This document shows, one piece after another, positions 7,869 through 14,772 of a stretch of 17,753 nucleotides of DNA (position 1 is its first letter; the number at the start of each line of letters is the position of its first letter). The notes beneath the pieces were generated by a model. That model searched no databases and had not been told where the DNA came from. It saw only the letters and a program-made list of their open reading frames with translations. Source of the DNA: Chitinophagales bacterium (lineage in GTDB: Bacteria; Bacteroidota; Bacteroidia; Chitinophagales; Chitinophagaceae); contig JANXYS010000516.1 in NCBI GenBank assembly GCA_025355935.1, positions 1 through 17,753 on the forward strand, read 5' to 3'. Made by a program: the position numbers and the translations under genes.

Positions 7869-7876
7869 TATCTTTG
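7869..7876 (+). promoter_or_regulatory. Candidate -7 box just before pyrE
   Basis: TATCTTTG matches TAnnTTTG exactly and ends five bases before the ATG at 7882. The predicted transcript start is about two bases before the start codon, so the mRNA would be almost leaderless. A TTG lies upstream at 7854-7856 but is closer than the usual -33 spacing. Confidence 0.5.
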
Positions 7877-7881
7877 TTAGT

Positions 7882-8511
7882 ATGACAAATGAAACGGCAG
7901 TCGCTGAAAAATTATTACAGGTAAATGCAGTTAAATTACAACCCGAAAATCCTTTTACCTGGGCAAGTGGTTGGCTAAGTCCTATTTATTGTGATAATAG
8001 AAAAGTGTTATCTCACCCGTACGAGCGTGATTTTATAAAGAGTGAACTCTGTAGCTTAATTTTTGAAAAGTTTCCCGATGTGGATGTGCTTGCGGGGGTA
8101 GCAACTGCAGGAATAGCGTGGGGGGCGCTTGCTGCCGATCAGCTAAAGTATCCATATATGTATGTGCGCCCGAAGCCTAAAGAGCATGGAATGGGAAATC
8201 AAATAGAAGGCGATTTTAAGAAAGGCCAGCGTGTGCTTGTTATCGAGGATCTTATATCGACGGGCAAAAGTAGTTTACAGGTATGCTCCGTACTTAGCGA
8301 TGCGGGATTGGTCGTGGTAGGACTTGTTTCTATTTTTAACTATGGTTTTCCGCATGCTACGTCCGCATTTGACCTTGCAGGGATTCCTTTTTATTCTCTT
8401 ACCAGTTACGAAATATTGGTAGAACTTGCGGTGACTAAGGGCCTTGTTTCTCAAAATCAGTTAAATACATTGTTAAACTGGCGCAATAATCCGGCAGACT
8501 GGAACAGATAA
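7882..8511 (+). CDS. pyrE: Orotate phosphoribosyltransferase
   Basis: 209 residues. It makes orotidine 5'-phosphate from orotate and PRPP, the fifth step of UMP synthesis. The PRPP-binding motif RVLVIEDLISTGKSS is at about residues 117-131, with acidic pair E122-D123. The N-terminal F-x-WASGWLSPIYCDNRK (about 25-41) is the orotate-binding side and VRPKPKEHGMGNQIEG (about 95-110) is the flexible catalytic loop with Lys and His. All are intact. It is divergent from the NUDIX gene and 28 bases before the HMA-domain gene. Confidence 0.97.
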   Translation: MTNETAVAEKLLQVNAVKLQPENPFTWASGWLSPIYCDNRKVLSHPYERDFIKSELCSLIFEKFPDVDVLAGVATAGIAWGALAADQLKYPYMYVRPKPKEHGMGNQIEGDFKKGQRVLVIEDLISTGKSSLQVCSVLSDAGLVVVGLVSIFNYGFPHATSAFDLAGIPFYSLTSYEILVELAVTKGLVSQNQLNTLLNWRNNPADWNR

Positions 8512-8539
8512 AATATCTTTAAGAAAATATTTACCAGCT

Positions 8540-8908
8540 ATGAAACATATTCAATTGACAATCGTCACCCTGTTTGCATTCATGATGGGGGCCTTTGCAC
8601 AGCAGAAGGTCACTGAAAAGGCGGTGATCAAAACCCCTACAGTTCAATGTGATCAATGTAAGGCCCGGATCGAAAAGCTACTTTTCCGACAGTATGGAGT
8701 AAGTTCGGCGAAAGTTGACGTTAAAAAGAAGACCACGACGGTTACCTGGCTTACAGACAGAACAAATGTCGAAAATATTAAAGCGGTGATTGCTAATGCC
8801 GGATACGATGCTGACGACGTTACAGCAGAGGAGACTGCCTACAGAAAGCTCCCGGCCTGCTGCAAAAAACCGGCTGAAGAAAAAGCAAAGCCTGCGCAAG
8901 TTCAGTAA
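8540..8908 (+). CDS. Exported heavy-metal-binding (HMA domain) protein
   Basis: 122 residues. Residues 1-20 are a signal peptide ending GAFA, with cleavage before QQK. Residues about 30-95 have the ferredoxin-like HMA layout with metal-binding VQCDQCKARIE (C37xxC40), then VDVKKKTTTVTW and ENIKAVIANAGYDAD. The Met usual before the first Cys in CopZ-like proteins (MxCxxC) is absent. A second Cys pair (C107-C108, ACCKKP) sits near a Lys-rich tail and might also bind metal. It is probably a periplasmic copper- or other soft-metal-binding protein, but no metal transporter is adjacent, so the partner is unknown. It follows pyrE by 28 bases and ends in a terminator. Confidence 0.85.
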   Translation: MKHIQLTIVTLFAFMMGAFAQQKVTEKAVIKTPTVQCDQCKARIEKLLFRQYGVSSAKVDVKKKTTTVTWLTDRTNVENIKAVIANAGYDADDVTAEETAYRKLPACCKKPAEEKAKPAQVQ

Positions 8909-8928
8909 TAAGCTAAAAATTATTAACT

Positions 8929-8959
8929 GCCATCCTTAAACTTCAAGGGTGGCTTTTTT
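8929..8959 (+). terminator. Rho-independent terminator after the HMA gene
   Basis: GCCATCCTT and AAGGGTGGC form a 9-bp stem with one G-T wobble, followed by six T. It starts about 20 bases after the stop codon and probably ends the pyrE-HMA unit. Confidence 0.88.
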
Positions 8960-9067
8960 ATGTGATGGACTTAACGATATTACCAGATTTTTAATTGGAT
9001 CTCAGTGGCATTTTGATCCATATTCCGCCTTTTCTGATGGAAAGTTGTAGGAAGTATTCTCCAAGGA

Positions 9068-9148
9068 TTTGAACGCGTTGTAAGCTACCTATAGACCTGG
9101 CTACCTATCCTAAAGCCATTTTCATACAACCCCTTAAAGCGGTTCAAA
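9068..9148. repeat. Structured inverted repeat with internal direct repeat
   Basis: TTTGAACGC (9068-9076) pairs with GCGGTTCAAA (9139-9148) apart from one bulged base. Inside this, GTTGTA (9077-9082) pairs with TACAAC (9125-9130) and TGGCT pairs with AGCCA. GCTACCTAT occurs twice, at 9084-9092 and 9100-9108, with a 16-base period. No reading frame crosses it. It lies between convergent genes and could be a structured RNA, a small mobile-element remnant or chance. Confidence 0.4.
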
Positions 9149-9185
9149 AGTAGATACTTAGATATGCATTTGCGCTTATCAGCTG

Positions 9186-9640
9186 TTATTTAAATAAGGA
9201 GAAATTCTGGATAGACGTATAGTCGACGTTAAAATTCTTATACACCCCTCCCTTTCCAACTTTCACTTTTCCAAGCAAACGCACAGCAACCTGTTTGCTA
9301 AAAAGGCTGTTTAACCCATTTTTCAGCAAATTTTTTATGTCCAATTTAACCTCTAGAGGTACGGTAAATACCCCTTTTCGGGGAATAGCAACTTGGATGT
9401 TTTGTGCAGAATGGCCAAGGAAACTACTATCCACATACAAATCAAGATCAGTACTACTCAGCTGCAAACCAAAATTATTTGGATTGTTATATACGAGATC
9501 AACTTTCAATACTGCGTCAGAGAAATTTAAATTTTCGATTTTAAGGTTTTTGAATTCTTTAAATTCTAAGTCTCTTGGTTCGCGGCAAGAAGTCAAAAAG
9601 GCAGTAGACAACAAAACGCAATGAATAGGCGGGTAGGCAT
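9186..9640 (-). CDS. LEA type 2-like lipoprotein, apparent frameshift in signal peptide
   Basis: The main frame encodes a LEA type 2-like domain: LEFKEFKNLKIENLNFSDA, then LKVDLVYNNPNNFGLQLSSTDLDLYVD, then FLGHS and IPRKGVFTVPLEVKLDIKNL. This family of beta-sandwich domains is common in Bacteroidetes lipoproteins and its role is unknown. In this frame only a TTG at 9614 is available, giving a clipped leader (LLSTAFLTSC). In the neighbouring frame an ATG at 9640 begins MPTRLFIAFCCLLPF, a good signal peptide, and meets a TGA at 9595-9593. One extra base in the A5 run at 9595-9599 (T5 on the coding strand) joins them as MPTRLFIAFCCLLPFLTSC, with a proper LTSC lipobox. The restored length is about 151 residues. 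Without the repair the protein may not be exported. Confidence 0.85.
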
Positions 9641-10130
9641 ATAAGAGTGTTATTTTCTAATCCACAAGATACTGGATGAGGCTGTTACCAGGAAATTATT
9701 TTTAGGTACGTTTCAAATTGATATACTAAAGACATTAGTAAACTGGTAAATATCAGTCCAGAACCATCGCTTTTAGCTTCACAAATATTTTAGTTTTTTT
9801 TTAATATCATTAATGTCTGATAAACAGATCATAATAAATATTTGATGAATAAAATTACGATTAGATCCTATACCTAAATTCGCCTTTCCCGAATGTTTGG
9901 GCAGAAAAAAGTTAATCATTAAAAATACTTAAGTAATTCTCTCATTAATGTTAATTATCAATCTATTACATGTATCATTTGAATTTTAGTTTTATATACT
10001 TATCTAATATTTTTTATGAATTATACGTACAAGGTTAATTTCCTGTTAGTTTCCTTAAAATCGCTCTAATGAACCATCGAAAGCCATGATATAATGAGTG
10101 GCCAAAATAGCCTAAGATGACCCTCAGGTC

Positions 10131-10147
10131 GACACTGCCATAGTGTC
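10131..10147. repeat. Hairpin GACACT-GCCAT-AGTGTC
   Basis: A perfect 6-bp stem with a 5-base loop in the gene-free stretch. AGG and CCT just outside could extend it over small bulges. CCTTTAAAGG follows at 10167-10176, within flanking TCTC/GAGA. No T-run follows, so it is not a terminator. Confidence 0.5.
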
Positions 10148-10260
10148 TCCTTGATGAGTAATCTCCCTTTAAAGGATAGAGAAGATGGTCAACTTAATAA
10201 TATTCTAAATTAAATGCTGAAACCTTAGAGTATTTTTAACAATGGGCAAATAAATCGCTA

Positions 10261-10268
10261 TAATTTTG
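10261..10268 (+). promoter_or_regulatory. Candidate -7 box in the gene-free stretch
   Basis: TAATTTTG matches TAnnTTTG exactly but has no coding gene downstream before 10700. No -33 TTG is evident. It could start a non-coding transcript ending at the hairpin near 10511-10534. Confidence 0.3.
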
Positions 10269-10510
10269 CGAAAAGCAATTTTTCGAGTAAAATTTGCGTT
10301 CTGATGTGGAATTTACGGTGGAGAGGTTTTGGAATTATGAAAACAGTTATTATGTTTGCAGAAGAAAACGATGAATGACTGGTACCTCTGACATTCTCGC
10401 TCTCTTGCTTCAACTACCTCAAAAAACAGACGGTTGAACTTTTGACTGAACGCTAAACCACAAATATGACAAAATTATACTCTCAGCTACGTGCTACCTT
10501 TAATCAAGCC

Positions 10511-10534
10511 ATCTTCCTATCCGGGAGGTTTTTT
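10511..10534 (+). terminator. Possible weak terminator in the gene-free stretch
   Basis: ATCTTCC and GGGAGGT can pair (7 bp including two G-T wobbles) around the loop TATCC, followed by five more T. The stem is weaker than the other terminators in the window and no gene ends in front of it. Confidence 0.35.
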
Positions 10535-10582
10535 ATTCCAGCTTCTGTACAAGTAATACCTGTACCAATTAAAAATCATACG

Positions 10583-10590
10583 TATTTTTG
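10583..10590 (+). promoter_or_regulatory. Candidate -7 box for the secreted FnIII-like gene
   Basis: TATTTTTG matches TAnnTTTG exactly and would give a leader of about 105 bases before the ATG at 10700. It overlaps the 8-bp palindrome ATACGTAT at 10578-10585. A -33 element is not apparent. Confidence 0.4.
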
Positions 10591-10699
10591 TCGCTAGGAA
10601 CTATAGGCTCCTGAACGATTTCCTGTTTATCCATTATTCATTGTAAGAACTTTTATCCGCTAAACCGATTTGTTATGCGTATTAATTAAAAGTTATATA

Positions 10700-11074
10700 A
10701 TGAAAAAATTTTACCTCCTTACTTTGTGTAGCATTTGTACGTTAGCTTCTTTCGCACAGCTAAGTTCAATACCAGGTACAAACTCAGGGTCGATTAGCAA
10801 CGTAACTGCAACCGTTGAAAAAAATAATTTACTGATAAATTGGCTCGGCGTCGCAGGAGACAAAGATTATTGGGAAGTGCAAGGAAGTATTGACGGGAAA
10901 AGCTTTTCTACCATCGGAATGGTGCTTGGTGAAAATCCAGCGGCTAACCAAAAGGGTTTTAGCTTTAAGATGCCTGTTGGGAAGGTTAAAGCAGGCTATA
11001 AATATTTTAGGGTATTACAGATTGATAGCCCTGAAACTGCGATAGCAAGCAACACTATTAAAATCACAAACTAA
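10700..11074 (+). CDS. Small secreted protein with FnIII-like domain
   Basis: 124 residues from ATG 10700, chosen because it starts a good signal peptide, MKKFYLLTLCSICTLASFAQ; an in-frame TTG at 10670 would add ten unlikely residues. The mature part, about 100 residues, has the order VEKNNLLINWLGV, DYWEVQGSIDGKSFSTIGMV, KAGYKYFRVLQIDSPE, ASNTIKI. This is the strand pattern of the FnIII-like domain seen before C-terminal sorting signals of many secreted Bacteroidetes proteins, here standing alone without a sorting domain. It is probably periplasmic or secreted, with a binding rather than enzymatic role; that is inference. It is monocistronic, after a long gene-free leader and before two hairpins. 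Confidence 0.75.
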   Translation: MKKFYLLTLCSICTLASFAQLSSIPGTNSGSISNVTATVEKNNLLINWLGVAGDKDYWEVQGSIDGKSFSTIGMVLGENPAANQKGFSFKMPVGKVKAGYKYFRVLQIDSPETAIASNTIKITN

Positions 11075-11120
11075 TTAATAAGACAGAATTTGGCTGTCTA
11101 CCACGATGTTTTCTTTGGGG

Positions 11121-11141
11121 GTTACAGAACCATAAGGTTCT
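11121..11141 (+). repeat. Hairpin before the terminator
   Basis: AGAACC and GGTTCT pair around ATAA, and the flanking GTTA/TAAC extends the stem past one bulged C. It lies five bases before a second, stronger hairpin at the end of the FnIII-like gene transcript and may protect the 3' end. Confidence 0.55.
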
Positions 11142-11145
11142 TAAC

Positions 11146-11178
11146 AAGGGCTGTATTTCTATACAGCCCTTATCTTTT
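11146..11178 (+). terminator. Rho-independent terminator between convergent genes
   Basis: AAGGGCTGTAT and ATACAGCCCTT form a perfect 11-bp stem with the loop TTCT, followed by a short T-rich tail (ATCTTTTG). It separates the + strand secreted-protein gene from the minus-strand protease gene and might serve both. Confidence 0.8.
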
Positions 11179-11230
11179 GCCAGAGTATTTCTCAAATAAC
11201 ACATTCTTAGAAACGTTTATCCAGGTGTCA

Positions 11231-12658
11231 TTACTGGACATGTGGAACAATCTTGAAAGCAGAATCAGATTTAACAAACACGCTGTCTTTGCCGAAGTGT
11301 TGTTCTGACAGTACCCAAAGGGGTTCAGACACCCATACACCGTTCACCATTTTAACCTTGTAAGCACGCGTTAACTTCAAGCCATTTGAACTTTCCTCAT
11401 TAATAATTACCTCACGTGTGCTATCATTCTCTCTGTTCAAATGCAAAGCGGCGGCTATCGGCAAAAATCTTACCGCAGGCTCATTGTCGAACGGCGCTGG
11501 TAACTTATTATTAGTAGTACGGACATTTTTCGTTACTCTTTGTTTAAACGCTACCTCCTTCTTCTCATTCAGTTCGTGCACAACTTTCGGTCCCATGGTA
11601 ATATTGGAACCAGGGATAACGAGAACATTTTGCTTGTCGTTTTTAAATTTAGAAGGCAGTTGCATTTTTTGGGACACATTCATGATCACCACTTTTTCGG
11701 CGGACAAGACTTTAGATAAACAATAAAAGCTCGTAACCAATAGCAAGGAAATCAACATGAGCGGGCCCCGTGGTTTTAAGGAATGCTGGGAGAGCTGGTA
11801 ACGGGAAAAATACTGTATCCTTTTAAGCAGCACTGATTTTTCCGTAACTGCAGCAAGGTGGAATGAAAAGTAGCCTTTAACCAGCTTGGCAGTTGTAAGC
11901 AATGCGGCAGCATATTCTACAGGAGAATATTTAAACATTAACACTTGTATATCACACGCCATTTCGCGCTCCAGCTCAATATTAGCCGTAAGCATTTTCA
12001 TGAACGGATTAAAAAAGTAAATATTTCCGGCAATAATTAACAGCCAGTTGAGAAGGTAATCATTATTGCGGATATGAGAGATTTCGTGAATAAGTAGTGT
12101 TTCAATTTCTCTTGTGGTAAGTTTAGTTGCAAGAGATACCGGCAATAGTATTACCGGTTTTAAAAATCCATAAACTATAGGCGAATGTACACCCGTGCTA
12201 TACCAAAGGCTTACCTGGCGGGTGATACCGAATTCAACGACTTTCAAACTGGTAAATAGCCTTAATTCAGCAGGGACACGGGTTAATGAAGACGCGGTAT
12301 TTTTATTAAAATACTTCCAGCGGCCTAAATGAAGACCTAGTTTTAGTATTATGGTAGATATATACCCCATTGCAAGGAAAGGGGTTGCAAGACGGAGAAA
12401 AGGAGCGGGCAGAGCTGCAGGAGTAACAAACCGCATGCTGTCAAGCAGAGCTTCAGAAATATTTGTATAGTAAAGAATAAAGGTAAACAATGTGCTTATT
12501 ATCTGTAACAACAGGATTATAAACAAAAAATTCCGTCTTACGATCGGCGCTGTTTTTTTGAAATAAAAACTTAATAACCTATACGCACCAAGCAATAATG
12601 CAAGCTGCCAAAAGCTATGAAAAAGAGTAAGGATAATACTGTAAGAAAAATGCTCCAT
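11231..12658 (-). CDS. BlaR1/MecR1-type M56 family membrane metallopeptidase
   Basis: 475 residues. The N-terminal half has hydrophobic segments near residues 8-28, 43-63, 91-110 and 200-218. The zinc-protease motif HEISH is at 191-195, followed by NNDYLLNWLLI and by ELEREMACD (about 228-236), the family's third ligand region. A last membrane segment lies near 299-318. In BlaR1/MecR1 a signal activates this protease, which leads to cleavage of the BlaI/MecI repressor. The remaining 155 residues are probably periplasmic; I see no SxxK penicillin-binding sensor in them, so the signal need not be a beta-lactam. It starts 4 bases after the blaI-type stop codon, so the two are co-transcribed. No beta-lactamase is adjacent. 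Confidence 0.9.
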   Translation of the reverse strand: MEHFSYSIILTLFHSFWQLALLLGAYRLLSFYFKKTAPIVRRNFLFIILLLQIISTLFTFILYYTNISEALLDSMRFVTPAALPAPFLRLATPFLAMGYISTIILKLGLHLGRWKYFNKNTASSLTRVPAELRLFTSLKVVEFGITRQVSLWYSTGVHSPIVYGFLKPVILLPVSLATKLTTREIETLLIHEISHIRNNDYLLNWLLIIAGNIYFFNPFMKMLTANIELEREMACDIQVLMFKYSPVEYAAALLTTAKLVKGYFSFHLAAVTEKSVLLKRIQYFSRYQLSQHSLKPRGPLMLISLLLVTSFYCLSKVLSAEKVVIMNVSQKMQLPSKFKNDKQNVLVIPGSNITMGPKVVHELNEKKEVAFKQRVTKNVRTTNNKLPAPFDNEPAVRFLPIAAALHLNRENDSTREVIINEESSNGLKLTRAYKVKMVNGVWVSEPLWVLSEQHFGKDSVFVKSDSAFKIVPHVQ

Positions 12659-12662
12659 GGAG

Positions 12663-13049
12663 TTATTTCTTTGATTTCAACTCTGCAATAAGTGATTCAA
12701 TTTTTTCCAGTTCAGCCTCACTGGCATCATGCGCGCCTAACGCCTGAAGTACCAAATCGGTAGATGACCCGGCAAATAAACTGCTGATCATTTTATTTAA
12801 GAATTGCTTTTGAGTTTTTTCTTTACTCACGGCAGGCTTATAAATGTGGGTCTTACTACTGCTATCGCGGGTAACCAACTTTTTTTCGTACATAATCTGC
12901 ATCAACTTCAGGGTAGTGGTGTAACCACTTTCTTTAGTTTTAGAAAGTTCCTCGTAAACCGTCCGTACGCTAGCGTGCTCTTTCTCCCACAATACTGTGA
13001 GGATTTGTAGCTCTCCCTCTGTAGGCTTAATAACCTTTCCTTTTTCCAT
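12663..13049 (-). CDS. BlaI/MecI-type transcriptional repressor
   Basis: 128 residues from ATG 13049; an upstream ATG at 13103 would add 18 hydrophobic residues not typical of the family. Residues about 8-72 form the winged-helix domain: PTEGELQILTVLWEKEHASVRTVYEEL, then ESGYTTTLKLMQIMYEKKLVTRD with the recognition helix. Residues about 78-128 (TQKQFLNKMISSLFAGS...ELEKIESLIAEL) match the helical dimerisation region, which is also where such repressors are cut when the partner protease is active. It comes directly before the M56 protease gene, as in bla and mec systems. A perfect dyad one base before its start codon is a likely autoregulatory operator. Confidence 0.93.
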   Translation of the reverse strand: MEKGKVIKPTEGELQILTVLWEKEHASVRTVYEELSKTKESGYTTTLKLMQIMYEKKLVTRDSSSKTHIYKPAVSKEKTQKQFLNKMISSLFAGSSTDLVLQALGAHDASEAELEKIESLIAELKSKK

Positions 13050-13050
13050 A

Positions 13051-13068
13051 ATACGATTTCTTTCGTAT
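13051..13068. promoter_or_regulatory. Candidate BlaI-type operator dyad
   Basis: ATACGA and TCGTAT are perfect 6-bp inverted repeats around a 6-base centre, one base upstream of the repressor start codon. On the minus strand TTATTTTG (13071-13078), one mismatch from the -7 box, lies just upstream, so the dyad covers the expected transcript start. BlaI/MecI operators are known dyads with TACA/TGTA halves; TACGA/TCGTA resembles this but is not identical. Confidence 0.5.
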
Positions 13069-13142
13069 AGCAAAATAAGTAATAATTCCATAAAAGCCTT
13101 CAATTTTTTGTTAAGTGGTGCTATTAGGGGAAAGAAACGAAC

Positions 13143-14411
13143 TTACACTACCCAGTTGACAAGCTGGCGCTGCATCGCGGGGTTGTTGGGGACAGTAATT
13201 TTAATATAATTATCTGTATAACCTTCAATCATGCCATTTTTATTGGCCATTTCAAAAAGTACCTTACGGGATTGGCCCGTGTGGGCATTGGTAAAGGCGT
13301 GCATTTTTTTATAGCTTAAACTTCGCAGGATTTTATTTCGCTCATGCCGAATCACAACCGGCACTACAGGCAATAACTGGAGTGCATGTGTATCATCCCG
13401 TTCGGAATACGTGAAAACGTGCAAATACGAAATGTCTAATTGTTGGAGAAAATCTACCGTATCTAAAAAATCTTCCTCGCTTTCGCCCGGAAAACCAACG
13501 ATCACATCCACCCCGATGCAGCAATGAGGCATCATCAACTTAATAAGTGTGATCTTTTCCGCATATAATTCGCGTTTATAACGCCTGCGCATAGAGGCAA
13601 GAATTTTATTGCTTCCGCTTTGCAACGGGATATGGAAGTGAGGCATGAATTTTTTACTCCCACTTACAAATTCAATGATATCATTGCTAAGCAGGTTGGG
13701 TTCAATAGACGATATCCTAAAGCGCTCGATGCCGTTTACATTATCGAGGTCGCGGATGAGATCATAAAAATTCTCGCCGTGTTTTTTACCACCTGTATAT
13801 CCCTTGCCAAAATCGCCAAGATTGATACCGGTCAGTACAATTTCTTTAGCTCCACCAGCAGCAATAGCTTCCACGCTTTGCAATATCTTTTCAATGGTAT
13901 CACTCCTGCTTTTTCCGCGGGCCAGCGGAATGGTACAAAAGCTACAGTTGTAATCACAGCCATCCTGTACTTTTAAAAACACGCGCGTCCGTTCTTTTAC
14001 GGAGTGGGATGCTTCAAAAATATTTACATCGTCAATATCACAACTGCATATCCGAGCTGCATCATTTTTTGATATTTCCCTGAGGTGCGTACCAATATTA
14101 AATTTTTCAGCAGCACCGAGCACGAGGTTTACGCCCGGTATGGCCGCAATTTCAGCTGGTTTTAATTGCGCATAACACCCTGTAATCACCACAAGGGCTT
14201 CCGGTGCTTTACGGGTTATACGTCGCACTAAATGCCTGCATTCTTTATCAGCATTTTCCGTAACGGAACAGGTATTAATTACATACACATCCGCCACTTC
14301 ATTAAAATCCATTTTTAGAAAACCTTCATTTTCCAGCATCCGACCCATAGCGGTTGTCTCGCTAAAGTTAAGTTTGCATCCGAGCGTATGTAAGGCAACT
14401 GTTTTTTGCAT
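13143..14411 (-). CDS. mtaB: tRNA t6A37 methylthiotransferase MtaB
   Basis: 422 residues from ATG 14411, chosen because MQKTVALHTLGCKLNFSET is the standard family start; a further in-frame ATG at 14474 would add 21 unlikely residues. It is a radical-SAM enzyme that adds a methylthio group to N6-threonylcarbamoyladenosine at position 37 of ANN-decoding tRNAs. The N-terminal domain carries Cys 12, 48 and 79 (LGCKLN, INTCSVT, ITGCYAQ) for one iron-sulfur cluster. The radical-SAM motif CDYNCSFC (C152, C156, C159) binds the second. GCKLN rather than the MiaB/RimO form points to the MtaB branch. The C-terminal TRAM-like part ends EGYTDNYIKITV. It is upstream of blaI on the same strand with a 93-base gap. 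Confidence 0.94.
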   Translation of the reverse strand: MQKTVALHTLGCKLNFSETTAMGRMLENEGFLKMDFNEVADVYVINTCSVTENADKECRHLVRRITRKAPEALVVITGCYAQLKPAEIAAIPGVNLVLGAAEKFNIGTHLREISKNDAARICSCDIDDVNIFEASHSVKERTRVFLKVQDGCDYNCSFCTIPLARGKSRSDTIEKILQSVEAIAAGGAKEIVLTGINLGDFGKGYTGGKKHGENFYDLIRDLDNVNGIERFRISSIEPNLLSNDIIEFVSGSKKFMPHFHIPLQSGSNKILASMRRRYKRELYAEKITLIKLMMPHCCIGVDVIVGFPGESEEDFLDTVDFLQQLDISYLHVFTYSERDDTHALQLLPVVPVVIRHERNKILRSLSYKKMHAFTNAHTGQSRKVLFEMANKNGMIEGYTDNYIKITVPNNPAMQRQLVNWVV

Positions 14412-14418
14412 TGGGCCG

Positions 14419-14426
14419 CAAAAATA
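14419..14426 (-). promoter_or_regulatory. Candidate -7 box just before mtaB
   Basis: On the minus strand TATTTTTG matches TAnnTTTG exactly and ends seven bases before the ATG at 14411. It would give a leader of only a few bases, and it supports 14411 over 14474 as the start because a transcript from here could not include 14474. Confidence 0.5.
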
Positions 14427-14474
14427 ACATTTTTTCGCCGAAGGTAGGAAGCAATCGGTGAATGATATAGGCAA

Positions 14475-14772
14475 GGGATAATTACAGTGGAGATCAGTAG
14501 TCTGACGTGTCGGAGAATAGATGCCCGAAAGAAACCGTAACCTGCAAGAAATTGTGGCAGAATAGGAGTGGAGTAAACCTGGGAAGATTTATTACTCACC
14601 ACGGCCGGAGAAGCTTAATAACAGAAAGATTTTAAACATCTTTATGCGCAGACTTACAAGAGGCAACACAGTAGCGGGTGGCAGATATAAAATACTATCG
14701 TAAATTGCATTTATTGCCAAGGCGCGAAGATGATTAAAATTACATACCGCAGCCGGATTAAGAAGAAAACGT
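14475..14772. other. Gap between divergent mtaB and rnr, no gene seen
   Basis: About 300 bases separating the two divergent genes. I see no credible gene, terminator or strong -7 box for rnr; reading frames on the minus strand here are overlaps of unrelated frames with no family resemblance. It presumably carries the rnr promoter and leader. Confidence 0.5.

Larger units (their letters stand above)
9641..10699. other. AT-rich intergenic stretch of about 1 kb, no convincing gene
   Basis: All six frames are broken by frequent stops; the best ATG-started frames are around a dozen codons (for example 10337-10378). It holds a perfect GACACT/AGTGTC hairpin at 10131-10147, a CGAAAA/TTTTCG hairpin near 10269-10285, -7-like boxes at 10261 and 10583, and a weak terminator-like hairpin at 10511-10534. 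I recognise no transposase or phage gene. It may be a decayed region, a long regulatory region, or the home of a small RNA. Confidence 0.6.

Noticed and set aside
10073..10160. Hammerhead-like pieces (CGAAA near 10079 and TTGATGAG near 10151)
   Set aside because: The core CUGAUGA has U in place of the required C, the order of stems and cleavage site does not fit any hammerhead type, and no closing stem was found.
10337..10378. 13-codon ATG frame (MKTVIMFAEENDE)
   Set aside because: Too short to support as a gene from sequence alone.
10578..10585. ATACGTAT palindrome as a second BlaI-type operator
   Set aside because: It shares only the half-site ATACG and TACGTA occurs several times in the window, about as often as expected by chance.
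11090..11308. Plus-strand frame across the terminator into the M56 gene
   Set aside because: It crosses an 11-bp terminator stem and overlaps the C-terminus of a well-supported minus-strand gene.
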